The notes under the pieces were generated by a model. The model saw only the letters and a program-made list of their open reading frames with translations. It had not been told where the DNA came from and ran no database searches. DNA of 64,000 nt from Halisarca cf. caerulea (taxonomy: Eukaryota; Porifera; Demospongiae; Chondrillida; Halisarcidae): positions 271,201 through 335,200 of the forward strand of contig CAUJGJ010000432.1 in NCBI GenBank assembly GCA_963170055.1, read 5' to 3'. This document shows positions 47,281 through 60,437 of this stretch, in pieces (position 1 is the first letter of the stretch; each line of letters begins with the position of its first letter). Position numbers and translations under genes: made by a program.

Positions 47281-48419
47281 CATGAAGTTTCTTAACTACT
47301 GTGGGCGTATTTGTGTAATGATGGATATGCTGGTGCTAATATCAGTATTTGGCACTAGAACCACGCACATTCCCAGTGGACACACATGAAGTTTCTGAAG
47401 TGCTGTGGGCGAATTTGTGTAGTGTTGGATATGCTGGTGCTAATACCAATATTTGGCACTAGCACCACGCACATTCCCAGTGGACATACATGAAGTTTCT
47501 GAAGTGCTGTTGGCGTGTTTGTGTAGTGTTGGATATGCTGATGCTAATACCAATATTTGGCACTAGCACCACGCACATTCCCAGTGGACACACATGAAGT
47601 TTCTTAACTCCCGTGGGCGTATTTGTGTAGTGTTGGATATGCTGGTGCTAATACCAATATTTGGCACTAGCACCACGCACAATCCCAGTGGACACACATG
47701 AAGTTTCTGAAGTGCTGTGGGCGTATTTGTGTAGTGTTGGATATACTGGTGCTAATACCAATATTTAGCACTAGCACCACGCACATTCCCAGTGGACACA
47801 CATGACCTTTCTGAAGTGCTGTGGGCGTATTTGTGTTATGTTGGATATGCCGTTGCTAATACCAATATTTGGCACTAGCACCACGCACATTCCCAGTGGA
47901 CACACATGAAGTTTCTGAAGTGCTGTGGGCGTATTTGTGTAGTGTTGGATATGCAGGTGCTAATACCAATATTTGGCACTAGCACCACGCACATTCCCAG
48001 TGGACACACATGAAGTTTCTGAAGTGCTGTGGGCGTATTTGTGTAGTGTTGGATATGCTGGTGCTAATACCAATATTTGGCACTAGCACCACGCACATTC
48101 CCAGTGGACACACATGAAGTTTCTTAACTACTGTGGGCGTATTTGTGTAATGATGGATATGCTGGTGCTAATATCAGTATTTGGCACTAGAACCACGCAC
48201 TTTCCCAGTGGACACACATGAAGTTTCTGAAGTGCTGTGGGCGAATTTGTGTAGTGTTGGATATGCTGGTGCTAATACCAATATTTGGCACTAGCACCAC
48301 GCACATTCCCAGTGGACATACATGAAGTTTCTGAAGTGCTGTTGGCGTGTTTGTGTAGTGTTGGATATGCTGATGCTAATACCAATATTTGGCACTAGCA
48401 CCACGCACATTCCCAGTGG

Positions 48420-50800
48420 ACACACATGAAGTTTCTTAACTCCCGTGGGCGTATTTGTGTAGTGTTGGATATGCTGGTGCTAATACCAATATTTGGCACT
48501 AGCACAAAGCACATTCCCAGTTGACACACATGAAGTTTCTTAACTACTGTGGGCGTATTTGTGTAGTGTTAGATATACTGGTGCTAATACCAATATTTGG
48601 CACTAGCACCTCGCACATCCCAATGGACACACATGACCTTTCTGAAGTGCTGTGGGCGTATTTGTGTAGTGTTGGATATGCTGGGGCTAATACCAATATT
48701 TGGCACTAGCACCACGCACATTCCCAGTGGACACACATGAAGTTTCTGAAGTGTTGTGGGCGTATTTGTGTAGTGTTGGATATGCTGGTGCTAATACCAA
48801 TATTTGGCACTAGCACCACGCACATTCCCAGTGGACACACATGACCTTTCAGAAGTGCTGTGGCCGTATTTGTGTACTGTTGGATATGCTGGTGCTAATA
48901 CCCATATTTGGCACTAGCACGCACATTCCCTTTGGACACACATGAAGTTTCTGAAGTGCTGTGGGCGTTTTTGTGTAGTGTTTGATATGCTGGTGCTAAT
49001 ACCAATATTTGGAACTAGCACCACGCTCATTCCCAGTGGAAACACATGAAGTTTCTGAAGTGCTGTGGGTTTATTTGTGTAGTGTTGGATATGCTGGTGC
49101 TAATACCAATATTTGGCACTAGCACCACGCACATTCCCAGTGGACACACATGAAGTTTCTTAACTCCTGTGGGCGTATTTGTGTAGTGTTGGATATGCTG
49201 GTGCTAATACCAATATTTGGCACTAGCACCACGCACATTCCCAGTGGACACACATGACCTTTCTGAAGTGCTGTGGGCGTATTTGTGAAGTGTTGGATAT
49301 GCTGGTGCTAATACCAATATTTGGCACTAGCACCACGCACATTCCCAGTGGACACACATGAAGTTTCTGAAGTGCTGTTGGCGTGTTTGTGTAGTGTTGG
49401 ATATGCTGATGCTAATACCAATATTTGGCACTAGCACCACGCACATTCCCAGTGGACACACATGAAGTTTCTTAACTCCCGTGGGCGTATTTGTGTAGTG
49501 TTGGATATACTGGTGCTAATACCAATATTTGGCACTAGCACAAAGCACATTCCCAGTTGACACACATGAAGTTTCTTAACTACTGTGGGCGTATTTGTGT
49601 AGTGTTGGATATACTGGTGCTAATACCAATATTTGGCACTAGCACCACGCACATCCCAATGGACACACATGACCTTTCTGAAGTGCTGTGGGCGTATTTG
49701 TGTAGTGTTGGATATGCTGGGGCTAATACCAATATTTGGCACTAGCACCACGCACATTCCCAGTGGACACACATGAAGTTTCTGAAGTGTTGTGGGCGTA
49801 TTTGTGTAGTGTTGGATATGCTGGTGCTAATACCAATATTTGGCACTAGCACCACGCACATTCCCAGTGGACACACATGACCTTTCAGAAGTGCTGTGGC
49901 CGTATTTGTGTACTGTTGGATATGCTGGTGCTAATACCCATATTTGGCACTAGCACGCACATTCCCTTTGGACACACATGAAGTTTCTGAAGTGCTGTGG
50001 GCGTTTTTGTGTAGTGTTTGATATGCTGGTGCTAATACCAATATTTGGAACTAGCACCACGCTCATTCCCAGTGGAAACACATGAAGTTTCTGAAGTGCT
50101 GTGGGTTTATTTGTGTAGTGTTGGATATGCTGGTGCTAATACCAATATTTGGCACTAGCACCACGCACATTCCCAGTGGACACACATGAAGTTTCTTAAC
50201 TCCTGTGGGCGTATTTGTGTAGTGTTGGATATGCTGGTGCTAATACCAATATTTGGCACTAGCACCACGCACATTCCCAGTGGACACACATGACCTTTCT
50301 GAAGTGCTGTGGGCGTATTTGTGAAGTGTTGGATATGCTGGTGCTAATACCAATATTTGGCACTAGCACCACGCACATTCCCAGTGGACACACATGAAGT
50401 TTCTGAAGTGCTGTTGGCGTGTTTGTGTAGTGTTGGATATGCTGATGCTAATACCAATATTTGGCACTAGCACCACGCACATTCCCAGTGGACACACATG
50501 AAGTTTCTTAACTCCCGTGGGCGTATTTGTGTAGTGTTGGATATACTGGTGCTAATACCAATATTTGGCACTAGCACAAAGCACATTCCCAGTTGACACA
50601 CATGAAGTTTCTTAACTACTGTGGGCGTATTTGTGTAGTGTTGGATATACTGGTGCTAATACCAATATTTGGCACTAGCACCACGCACATCCCAATGGAC
50701 ACACATGACCTTTCTGAAGTGCTGTGGGCGTATTTGTGTAGTGTTAGATATGCTGGTGCTAATACCAATATTTGGCACTAGCACCACGCACATTCCCAGT
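48420..50800. repeat. sat1 10-mer higher-order repeat (1036 bp)
   Basis: The sequence starting TTGACACACATGAAG is at 48521, 49557 and 50593, spaced 1036 bp. This is 10 monomers less 4 bp, from CACATCCCAATGG-type and GCACGCACATTCCC-type short monomers. A partial copy follows at 51213 (620 bp). An 8-mer step (832 bp) is seen just before, at AATGATGG 47317 and 48149. Confidence 0.85.
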
Positions 50801-51117
50801 GGACACACATGAAGTTTCTGAAGTGTTGTGGGCGTATTTGTGTAGTGTTGGATATGCTGGTGCTAATACCAATATTTGGCACTAGCACCACGCACATTCC
50901 CAGTGGACACACATGACCTTTCTGAAGTGCTGTGGGCGTATTTGTGTAGTGTTGGATATGCTGGTGCTAATACCCATATTTGGCACTAGCACGCACATTC
51001 CCTTTGGACACACATGAAGTTTCTGAAGTGCTGTAGGCGTTTTTGTGTAGTGTTTGATATGCTGGTGCTAATACCAATATTTGGCACTAGCACCACGCAC
51101 ATTCCCAGTGGACACAC

Positions 51118-53053
51118 ATGACCTTTCTGAAGTGCTGTGGGCGTATTTGTGTAGTGTTGGATATACTGGTGCTAATACCAATATTTGGCACTAGCACAAA
51201 GCACATTCCCAGTTGACACACATGAAGTTTCTTAACTACTGTGGGCGTATTTGTGTAGTGTTGGATATACTGGTGCTAATACCAATATTTGGCACTAGCA
51301 CCACGCACATCCCAATGGACACACATGACCTTTCTGAAGTGCTGTGGGCGTATTTGTGTAGTGTTAGATATGCTGGTGCTAATACCAATATTTGGCACTA
51401 GCACCACGCACATTCCCAGTGGACACACATGAAGTTTCTGAAGTGTTGTGGGCGTATTTGTGTAGTGTTGGATATGCTGGTGCTAATACCAATATTTGGC
51501 ACTAGCACCACGCACATTCCCAGTGGACACACATCACCTTTCTGAAGTGCTGTGGGCGTATTTGTGTAGTGTTGGATATGCTGGTGCTAATACCCATATT
51601 TGGCACTAGCACGCACATTCCCTTTGGTCACACATGAAGTTTCTGAAGTGCTGTGGGCGTATTTGTGTAGTGTTTGATATGCTGGTGCTAATACCAATAT
51701 TTGGAACTAGCACCACGCTCATTCCCAGTGGAAACACATGAAGTTTCTGAAGTGCTGTGGGTTTATTTGTGTAGTGTTGTATATGCTGGTGCTAATACCA
51801 ATATTTGGCACTAGCACCACGCACATTCCCAGTGGACACACATGAAGTTTCTTAACTCCTGTGGGCGTATTTGTGTAGTGTTGGATATGCTGGTGCTAAT
51901 ACCAATATTTGACACTAGCACCAAGCACATTCCCAGTTGACACACATGAAGTTTCTTAACTACTGTGGGCGTATTTGTGTAGTGTTGGATATGCTGGTGC
52001 TAATACCAATATTTGGCACTAGCACCACACACATTCCCAGTGGACACACATGAAGTTTCTAATGTGCTGTGGGCGTATTTGTGTAGTGTTGGATATGCTG
52101 GTGCCAATACCAATATTTGGCACTAGCACCACGCACATTCCCAGTGGACACACATGAATTTTCTGAAGTGCTGTGGGCGTATTTGTGTAGTGTTGGATAT
52201 GCTGGTGTTAATACCAATATTTGGCACTAGCCCCATGCACATTCCCAGTGGACACACATGAAGTTTCTGAAGTGCATTGGGCGTATTTGTGTAGTGTTGG
52301 ATATGCTGGTGCTAATACCAATATTTGGCACTAGCACCACGCACATTCCCAGTGGACACACATGAAGTTTCATAAGTGCTGTGGGCGTATTTGTGTAGTG
52401 TTGGATATGCTGGTGCTAATACCTTTATTTGGCACTAGCACCACGCACATTCCAAGTGGACACACATGAAGTTTCTGAAGTACTGTGAGCGTATTTGTGT
52501 AGTGTTGGATATTCTGGTGCTAAGACTAATATTTGGCACTAGCACCACGCACATTCCCAGTGGACACACATGAAGTTACTGAAGTGCTGTGGGCGTATTT
52601 GTGTAGTGTTGAATATGCTGGATCTAATACCAATGTTTGGCACAAGCACCACGCACATTCCCAGTTTACACACATAAAGTTTCTTAAGTTGTGTGGGCGT
52701 ATTTTTGTAGTGTTGGATATGCTGGTGCTAATACCAATGTTTAGCACTAGCACCATGCACATTCCAAGTGGACACACATGAAGTTTCTGAACTGCTGTGA
52801 GCGTATTTGTGTAGTGTTGGATATGCTGGTGCTAAGACCAATATTTGGTACTAAAACCACGCACATTCCCAGTGGACACACATGAAGTTACTAAAGTGCT
52901 GTGGGCGTATGTGTGCAGTGTTGGATATGTTGGTGCTAATACCAATATTTGGAACTAGCAACACGCACATTCCCAGTTGACACACATGAAATTTCATAAG
53001 TACTGTGGGTGTATTTTTGCAGTATTGGATATGCTTGTGCTAATACCAATATT
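51118..53053. repeat. Spaced satellite duplication, 10.38-kb offset, copy 2
   Basis: Second copy of 40735-42670. Here the series runs on without a break into the degenerate right edge of the array, so this copy is likely the ancestral arrangement and the other the displaced one. Confidence 0.75.
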
Positions 53054-54652
53054 TGGCACTAGCACCACCCACATTCCCAGTGGACACACATCAAGTTTTT
53101 GAATAGCTGTGAGTGCATTTGTGTAGTGTTGGATATGCTGGTGCTAATACCAATGTTTAGCACTAGCACCATGCACATTCCAAGTGGACACACATGAAGT
53201 TTCTTAACTGCTGTGAGCGTATTTGTGTAGTGTTGGATATGCTGGTGCTAAGACCAATATTTGGCACTAGCACCACGCACATTCCAAGTGGACACACATG
53301 AAGTTTATGAAGTGCTGTGGGCGTATTTGTGCAGTGCTGGATATGCTGGTGCTAATGCCAATATTTGGAAATAGCACCACGCACATTCCCAGTGGACACA
53401 CATGAAGTTTCTGAAGATCTGTGTGCGTATTTGTGTGGTGTTTGATATACTGGTGCTAATACCAGTATTATGCACTAGCACCACACACATTCCTAGTAGT
53501 CACACATGAAAATTCATAAGTACTGTGGGTGTATTTGTGTAGTGTTGGGTATGCTGGTGCTAATACCAATATTTAGCACTAGCACCACGCACATTCCCAG
53601 TGGACACACATGAAGTTTATGAAGTGCTGTGGGTGTATTTGTGTGGTGTTGGATATGCTGGTGATAATACCAATATTTGGTACTAGCACCACGCATATTC
53701 AAAGTGGACACCCTTGAAATTCCTGAAGTGCTGTGGGCGTATATGTGTAGTGTTGGATATGCTGGTGCTAATACCAATATTTTGAACTAACACCACTCAT
53801 ATTCCCAGTGGACACATATTAAGTGTATGAAGTGCTGCGACCGTATGTGTGTAGTGTTGGATATGCTGGTGCTAATACCAATGTTAAGCACTAGCACAAC
53901 GCACATTCCATGTGGACAAACATTAAGTTTTTAAGAATATCTGTGGGCGTATTTGTGTAGTGTTGGATACACTGGTGCTAACACAAAAATTTTGCAATAG
54001 CAACACCCACATTCCCAGTGGACACAGATGAAGTTTAAAAAGTGTAGTGGGTGTATTTATGTAGTGTTGGAAATGCTGGTGCTAATACAAATATTTGGCA
54101 CTAGCACCACGCACATTCCCAGTGGACACACACGAAGTTTCTGAAGTACTGGAAGCGTATTTGTGTAGTGTTGGATATGGTGGTACTAATACCAATATTT
54201 TTCACTAGCACCACGCACATTCCAAGTGGACACACATGAAGTTTCTGAAGTACTGTGAGCGTATTTGTGCAGTGTTGGATATGCTGGTGCTAATACCAAT
54301 ATTTAGCACTAGCACCAAGCACATTCCCAGTGGACACACATGAAGTTTATGAAGTGCTGTGGGTGTATTTGTGTGGTGTTGGATATGGTGATGATAATAC
54401 CAATATTTGGTACTAGCACCACGCATATTCAAAGTGGACACACTTGAAATTCCTGAAGTGCTGTTGGCATATATGTGTAGTGTTGGATATGCTGGTGCTA
54501 TTACCAATATTTTGAACTAACACCACCCATATTCCCAGTGGACACACATGAAGTGTATGAAGTGCTGCGGGCGTATGTGTGTAGTGTTGGATATGCTGGT
54601 GCTAATACCAATGTTAAGCACTAGAACCACACACATTCCCAGTGGACAAACA
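53054..54652. repeat. Degenerate right edge of sat1, left of the transposon
   Basis: The 104-bp period is still clear but monomers are strongly mutated (for example ACACAAAAATTTTGC and AAAAAGTGTAGTGGG). Several diverged monomers recur right of the transposon. The TTTAAGAATATCTG/TCTAAGAAGATCTG monomer begins at 53927 and 58988; after removing the element and one TTAA copy these are 730 bp (7 monomers) apart. No gene was seen. Confidence 0.9.
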
Positions 54653-54656
54653 TTAA
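54653..54656. repeat. TTAA target-site duplication, left copy
   Basis: The satellite reads ...GACAAACATTAA and stops. An undisturbed neighbour at about 59501 reads ACACATTAAGTTTCT, so TTAA is the original target, repeated at 58984-58987. Confidence 0.93.
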
Positions 54657-54684
54657 ACGTGGACCGCGATTATAAAGGTGCCCG
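54657..54684 (+). repeat. Left terminal inverted repeat with TATA box
   Basis: The first 20 bases match the complement of the right end at 18 positions (mismatches at 5 and 14); similarity fades after an A insertion at the right end. TATAAAGG lies at 54671-54678, facing the plus-strand gene. Confidence 0.88.
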
Positions 54685-54749
54685 TTTATGCGATCCCACG
54701 CGTTCCGTTGCAAGCTCTCGCGTTTTCCAGATCCCACTTTCGAGGAAGG

Positions 54750-54757
54750 TATAAAAG
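54750..54757 (+). promoter_or_regulatory. TATA box for the plus-strand gene
   Basis: TATAAAAG in the context AGGTATAAAAGCGAGC is a strong TATA match 228 bp before the chosen ATG (54978). A second candidate, TATAAAGG, lies within the left inverted repeat at 54671. A short ATG-initiated frame at 54772-54969 follows and ends before the gene, so it may act as an upstream frame or be removed by splicing of the leader. Confidence 0.5.
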
Positions 54758-54873
54758 CGAGCTGATGCACCATGTGCGAAAATAAACATGGCCGTCGTAT
54801 CTCGAATTTGAAAAGCGCGCTACAAAGTGGGCCGGCCTTCTTCTCTCAAAATCAATATCTATCAAGCCGAAAC

Positions 54874-54947
54874 GTTCGAAAATCGGGTAAACCTACGGAT
54901 TTAGGACCGATCATTAAAGTGCGCCGCGCATGGGCCGATTTTCGAAC
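54874..54947. repeat. 13-bp perfect inverted repeat in the 5' leader
   Basis: GTTCGAAAATCGG (54874-54886) and CCGATTTTCGAAC (54935-54947) are exact complements separated by 48 bp. They flank a possible leader intron, with donor GTAAAC at 54887 and acceptor ATGCAG ending near 54953. This could be a subterminal transposase-binding site or an RNA stem; neither is shown. Confidence 0.7.
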
Positions 54948-54977
54948 ATGCAGCTTTTTCGGGGCGTAAACCTGGCT

Positions 54978-55625
54978 ATGGCTGGAAGAATCCGTGCAGC
55001 GACTAACAACGACCAACCGTCACATTCTAGGCCTCGAATAGCCGAGGACAATGTATTTGTGCTAGGAGGAGTACAGAATTCGATGCAAGTCTGCATAAGC
55101 TGTTTCTGTGATCCTTGCATTGCGGACCCAGCATTTAGGCCAAGCTTCATCAAAGGGTCATCAGCTTCTAACCCTGGCAACATAGTAAAGAGATACAAAC
55201 TCTATAAAAAGACTTGGTCTTTTCTCCGGAGGGTGGGTCTGTGGGATTTTCTGCCATATAAGGAGAAAAAAGAGAAGATGGGTCACAGGGATTCACCAAG
55301 AGACATCATCCCATGGTGTATGAAACAAGTATGTACATCCAAACATACACATATAGCATGGCATTGTTGTGTTGAACACTTCTCACAGAAACATACCAGT
55401 TAAGTGGACACTCACAAAGTTGAAATGTAATTCAGTATTAGTTCATTTGTGATATGTATAATGGCCCAAATCAATAACGAGCTACATATATCAAAAGATG
55501 AACATTTCAACATGCCAATAGATTTCACTGCCATAACTTACTTCATTCCACAGGAAATTCGCAGACGATTTCCTAACCCCCCTGGTGTACCGTACAAGGA
55601 CCACAAGTGGAGTGCTGATGCATAG
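54978..55625 (+). CDS. Transposon accessory protein, P2X7 C-terminal-like (2 exons, 140 aa)
   Basis: Exon 1 is 54978-55328 and exon 2 is 55554-55625, joined in phase 0. The donor is CAA|GTATGT and the acceptor TTCATTCCACAG|GAA, giving a 225-bp intron. The start chosen is the third in-frame ATG (MAGRIRAAT); in-frame ATGs at 54930 and 54948 are alternatives. The N-terminal half has a Cys cluster, CISCFCDPC (about residues 38-46), then a basic stretch (KRYKLYKKTW, near 71-80). After splicing, the end reads DIIPWCMKQ then EIRRRFPNPPGVPYKDHKW. The pattern IP-x-C-x4-IR-x2-FP-x-P-x-G-x-Y is what I recall of the Cys-rich P2X7 C-terminal-like domain found in many stand-alone invertebrate proteins. No membrane segment is seen, so it is not a receptor. 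It converges with the transposase gene inside one element, so a role in transposition is likely but inferred. The upstream leader may hold a further exon. Confidence 0.6.
55329..55553 (+). other. Intron of the plus-strand accessory gene
   Basis: The 225-bp interval starts GTATGTACAT and ends CTTCATTCCACAG. Reading through instead would stop at 55401-55403, after CCVEHFSQKHTS. The spliced form is preferred because it restores the IRxxFPxPxG family motif in frame. The interval has no other recognised feature. Confidence 0.65.
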
Positions 55626-55743
55626 GTCATGCACTCAAAATTCTATAGTAGTTGCAAGTGTGGAACATTGTGTTATGTATAGAGTTAAATTCCCCCATTT
55701 GTCATAACTCACGAAATATAGATAGGGTTGTCGCACCTCACAC

Positions 55744-58468
<2,725 letters not shown>

Positions 58469-58955
58469 AATTTCTCTCTCAACGGTACGAAAAGGAATAA
58501 AAACTGTTCTTCGCACCTAGTTTTACTACCGCTGCGTCGTGAGAGCTTCATTATCACCTTCGGGTGTCGATCGCCGCAAAGCGATAGTAAATCTTTCGCT
58601 TTGCGATTAGACGTTTTTCCGTAATTGTCGACGAGATACTCGTACCTGTTTTTCAAATATAGCCTACAATGAAGCTTTTCTGGCGTTCTTCAGTGTCGAC
58701 CGTCGAGAAACATTAGAATAACGTTATAATCTTCTTCTTCAAAAGGTCGGAAACTTCCAAATCGCTAAAGAAAGACATATTTTTCATATGAATATTACGC
58801 TATTGTACGTATTTGCACCACTATGTGTCATTCTGTATTTGTATGGACTGTTAACTACACAGTGCACAAGTAATAGTTCCTATGTTTGATGTACTTATTT
58901 CCAACAGTGGCAGATTTCCGCCATTTTTTCGTCAAAACGCAAAACCGGATGCATC
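58469..58955 (-). promoter_or_regulatory. 5' leader of the transposase gene
   Basis: About 490 bp lie between the right terminal repeat and the transposase ATG. They hold a small upstream frame (ATGGCGGAAATC, ending TAA after nine residues) near 58922 on the minus strand, plus a hairpin at 58575-58605. No coding exon was recognised. A leader intron is possible but could not be placed. Confidence 0.4.
58575..58605. repeat. 10-bp inverted repeat (hairpin) in transposase leader
   Basis: CGCAAAGCGA (58575-58584) and TCGCTTTGCG (58596-58605) are exact complements with an 11-base loop. On the minus-strand leader RNA this would fold upstream of the start codon. It could also be an internal protein-binding site. 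Confidence 0.65.
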
Positions 58956-58983
58956 ACGCCCCTTTTATACTCGCGGTCAACGT
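58956..58983 (-). repeat. Right terminal inverted repeat with transposase TATA box
   Basis: On the minus strand this end begins ACGTTGACCGCGAG and runs into TATAAAAGGGG. The TATAAAA at 58963-58969 is a strong match placed to drive the transposase, about 500 bp before its ATG. Terminal repeat and core promoter therefore overlap, which would let bound transposase repress its own gene (inference). Confidence 0.85.
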
Positions 58984-58987
58984 TTAA
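58984..58987. repeat. TTAA target-site duplication, right copy
   Basis: TTAA directly follows the terminal ACGT and continues as GTTTCTAAGAAG, the expected next part of the interrupted satellite monomer. Confidence 0.93.
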
Positions 58988-60437
58988 GTTTCTAAGAAGA
59001 TCTGTGGGCGTATTTGTGTAGTGTTGGATACACTGGTGCTAACACAAAAATTTTGCAATAGCAACACCCACATTCCCAGAGGACACAGATGAAGTTTAAA
59101 AAGTGTAGTGGGTGTATTTATGTAGTGTTGGAAATGCTGGTGCTAATACAAATATTTGGCACTAGCACCACGCACATTCCCAGTGTACACAAATGAATTT
59201 TCTGAAGTACTGTGAGCGTATTTGTGTAGTGTTGGATATGGTGGTACTAATACCCATATTTGGCACTAGCACCACGCACATTCCAAGTGGACACACATGA
59301 AGTTTCTGAAGTACTGTGAGCGTATTTGTGCAGTGTTGGATATGCTGGTGCTAATGCCAATATTTGGAACTAGCACCACGCACATTCCCAGTGGACACAC
59401 ATGAAGTTACTGAAGTGCTGTGGGCGTATTTGTGCAGTGTTGGATATGCTGGTGCTAATACCAATGTTAAGCACTAGCACCACGCACATTCCCAGTGGAC
59501 ACACATTAAGTTTCTAAGAAGATCTGTGGGCGTATTTGTGTAGTGTTGGATACACTGGTGCTAACACAAAAATTTTGCAATAGCAGCACCCACATTCCCA
59601 GTGGACACACATGAAGTTTACGAAGTGTAGTGGGTGCATTTATGTAGCGTTGGATATGCTGATGCTAAAACCAATATTTCACACTAGCACCATGGACATT
59701 CCCAGTGGACATACATAAAGTTTATCAAGTGCTGTGGGCGTATTTGTGTAGTGTTGGATATGGTGGTGCTAATACCAATATTTGGCACTAGCACCACGCA
59801 CATTCCCAGTTGACACACATGAAATTTCATAAGTACTGTGGGTGTATTTGTGCAGGGTTGGATATGCTTGTGCTAATACCAATATTTAGCACTAGCACCA
59901 CCCACATTCCCAGTGGACACCCATCAAGTTTTTGAATTGCTGTGAGTGCATTTGTGTAGTGTTGGATATGCTGGTGCTAATACCAATGTTTAGCACTAGC
60001 ACCATGTACATTCCAAGTGGACACACATGAAGTTTCTGAAGTGCTGTGAGCGAATTTGTGTAGTGTTAGATATGCTAGTGCTAATACCAATATTTGGTAC
60101 TAGCACCACGCACATTTCTTGTAGACACGCATGAAATTTCATAAGTACTGTGGGCGTATTCGTGTAGTGTTGGATATGCTAGTGCTAATACCAATATTTG
60201 GCTCTAGCACCATGCACATTCTTAGTGGACACACATGAAGTTTCTTAAGTGCTGTGAGCATATTCGTGTAGTGTTGGATATGCTTGTGCTAATGCCAATA
60301 TTTGGCACTAGCACCACGCACATTCCCAGTGGACACACATGAAGTTTCTTAAGATCTTAGGGCGTATTTTTATTGTGTTGGATATGCTGGTGCTAATACC
60401 AATGTTTGGTACTAGCACCAAGCACATTCGCACTGGA
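58988..60437. repeat. sat1 continuation, degenerate right flank
   Basis: About 14 diverged 104-bp monomers continue in the same orientation from the insertion point. The TCTAAGAAGATCTG monomer recurs at 58988 and 59510 (522 bp, five monomers plus 2 bp). The array ends near 60437, where GCACATTCGCACTGGACA runs into unrelated sat2 sequence. No gene was seen. Confidence 0.93.

Larger units (their letters stand above)
1..54652. repeat. sat1: 104-bp tandem satellite array (main block)
   Basis: The block is an uninterrupted head-to-tail array; the core GGCGTATTTG recurs at 7, 111 and every 104 bases after that. About 525 monomers fit. Nearly all length changes are small. Some monomers lack 'AT' after GGACACAC and are 102 bp (near 1752, 12253, 13811, 17240, 17446 and 18904); a few carry 1-bp indels (for example 20802, 33706, 36305). 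Two linked classes alternate. One has TTTCTTAACTAC with GTGTAATGTT; the other has TTTCTGAAGTGCT or CCTTTCTGAAGTGCT with GTGTAGTGTT. Copies are very similar in the left 30 kb and progressively mutated beyond about 52.8 kb. No gene, RNA gene or CENP-B-box-like motif was seen in the monomer. A centromeric, pericentromeric or subtelomeric role is possible but not shown. Confidence 0.98.

Noticed and set aside
1618..54507. Many open frames of 60-122 codons on both strands within sat1
   Set aside because: They recur in every satellite unit, exist because 104 bp shifts frame by two each monomer, have no splice or promoter context, and differ only by satellite variants.
1..54652. CRISPR array
   Set aside because: The repeats are contiguous 104-bp monomers with no unique spacers, and the setting is eukaryotic.
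54772..54969. 65-codon plus-strand frame near the left end of the transposon
   Set aside because: No family resemblance; it lies in the leader between the TATA box and the accessory gene. Kept only as a possible upstream frame.
55320..55403. THAP-type zinc finger ending in CCVEHF on the plus strand
   Set aside because: The Cys-Cys-x2-His stretch lies in the predicted intron after a strong GTATGT donor, and the rest of the THAP spacing is absent.
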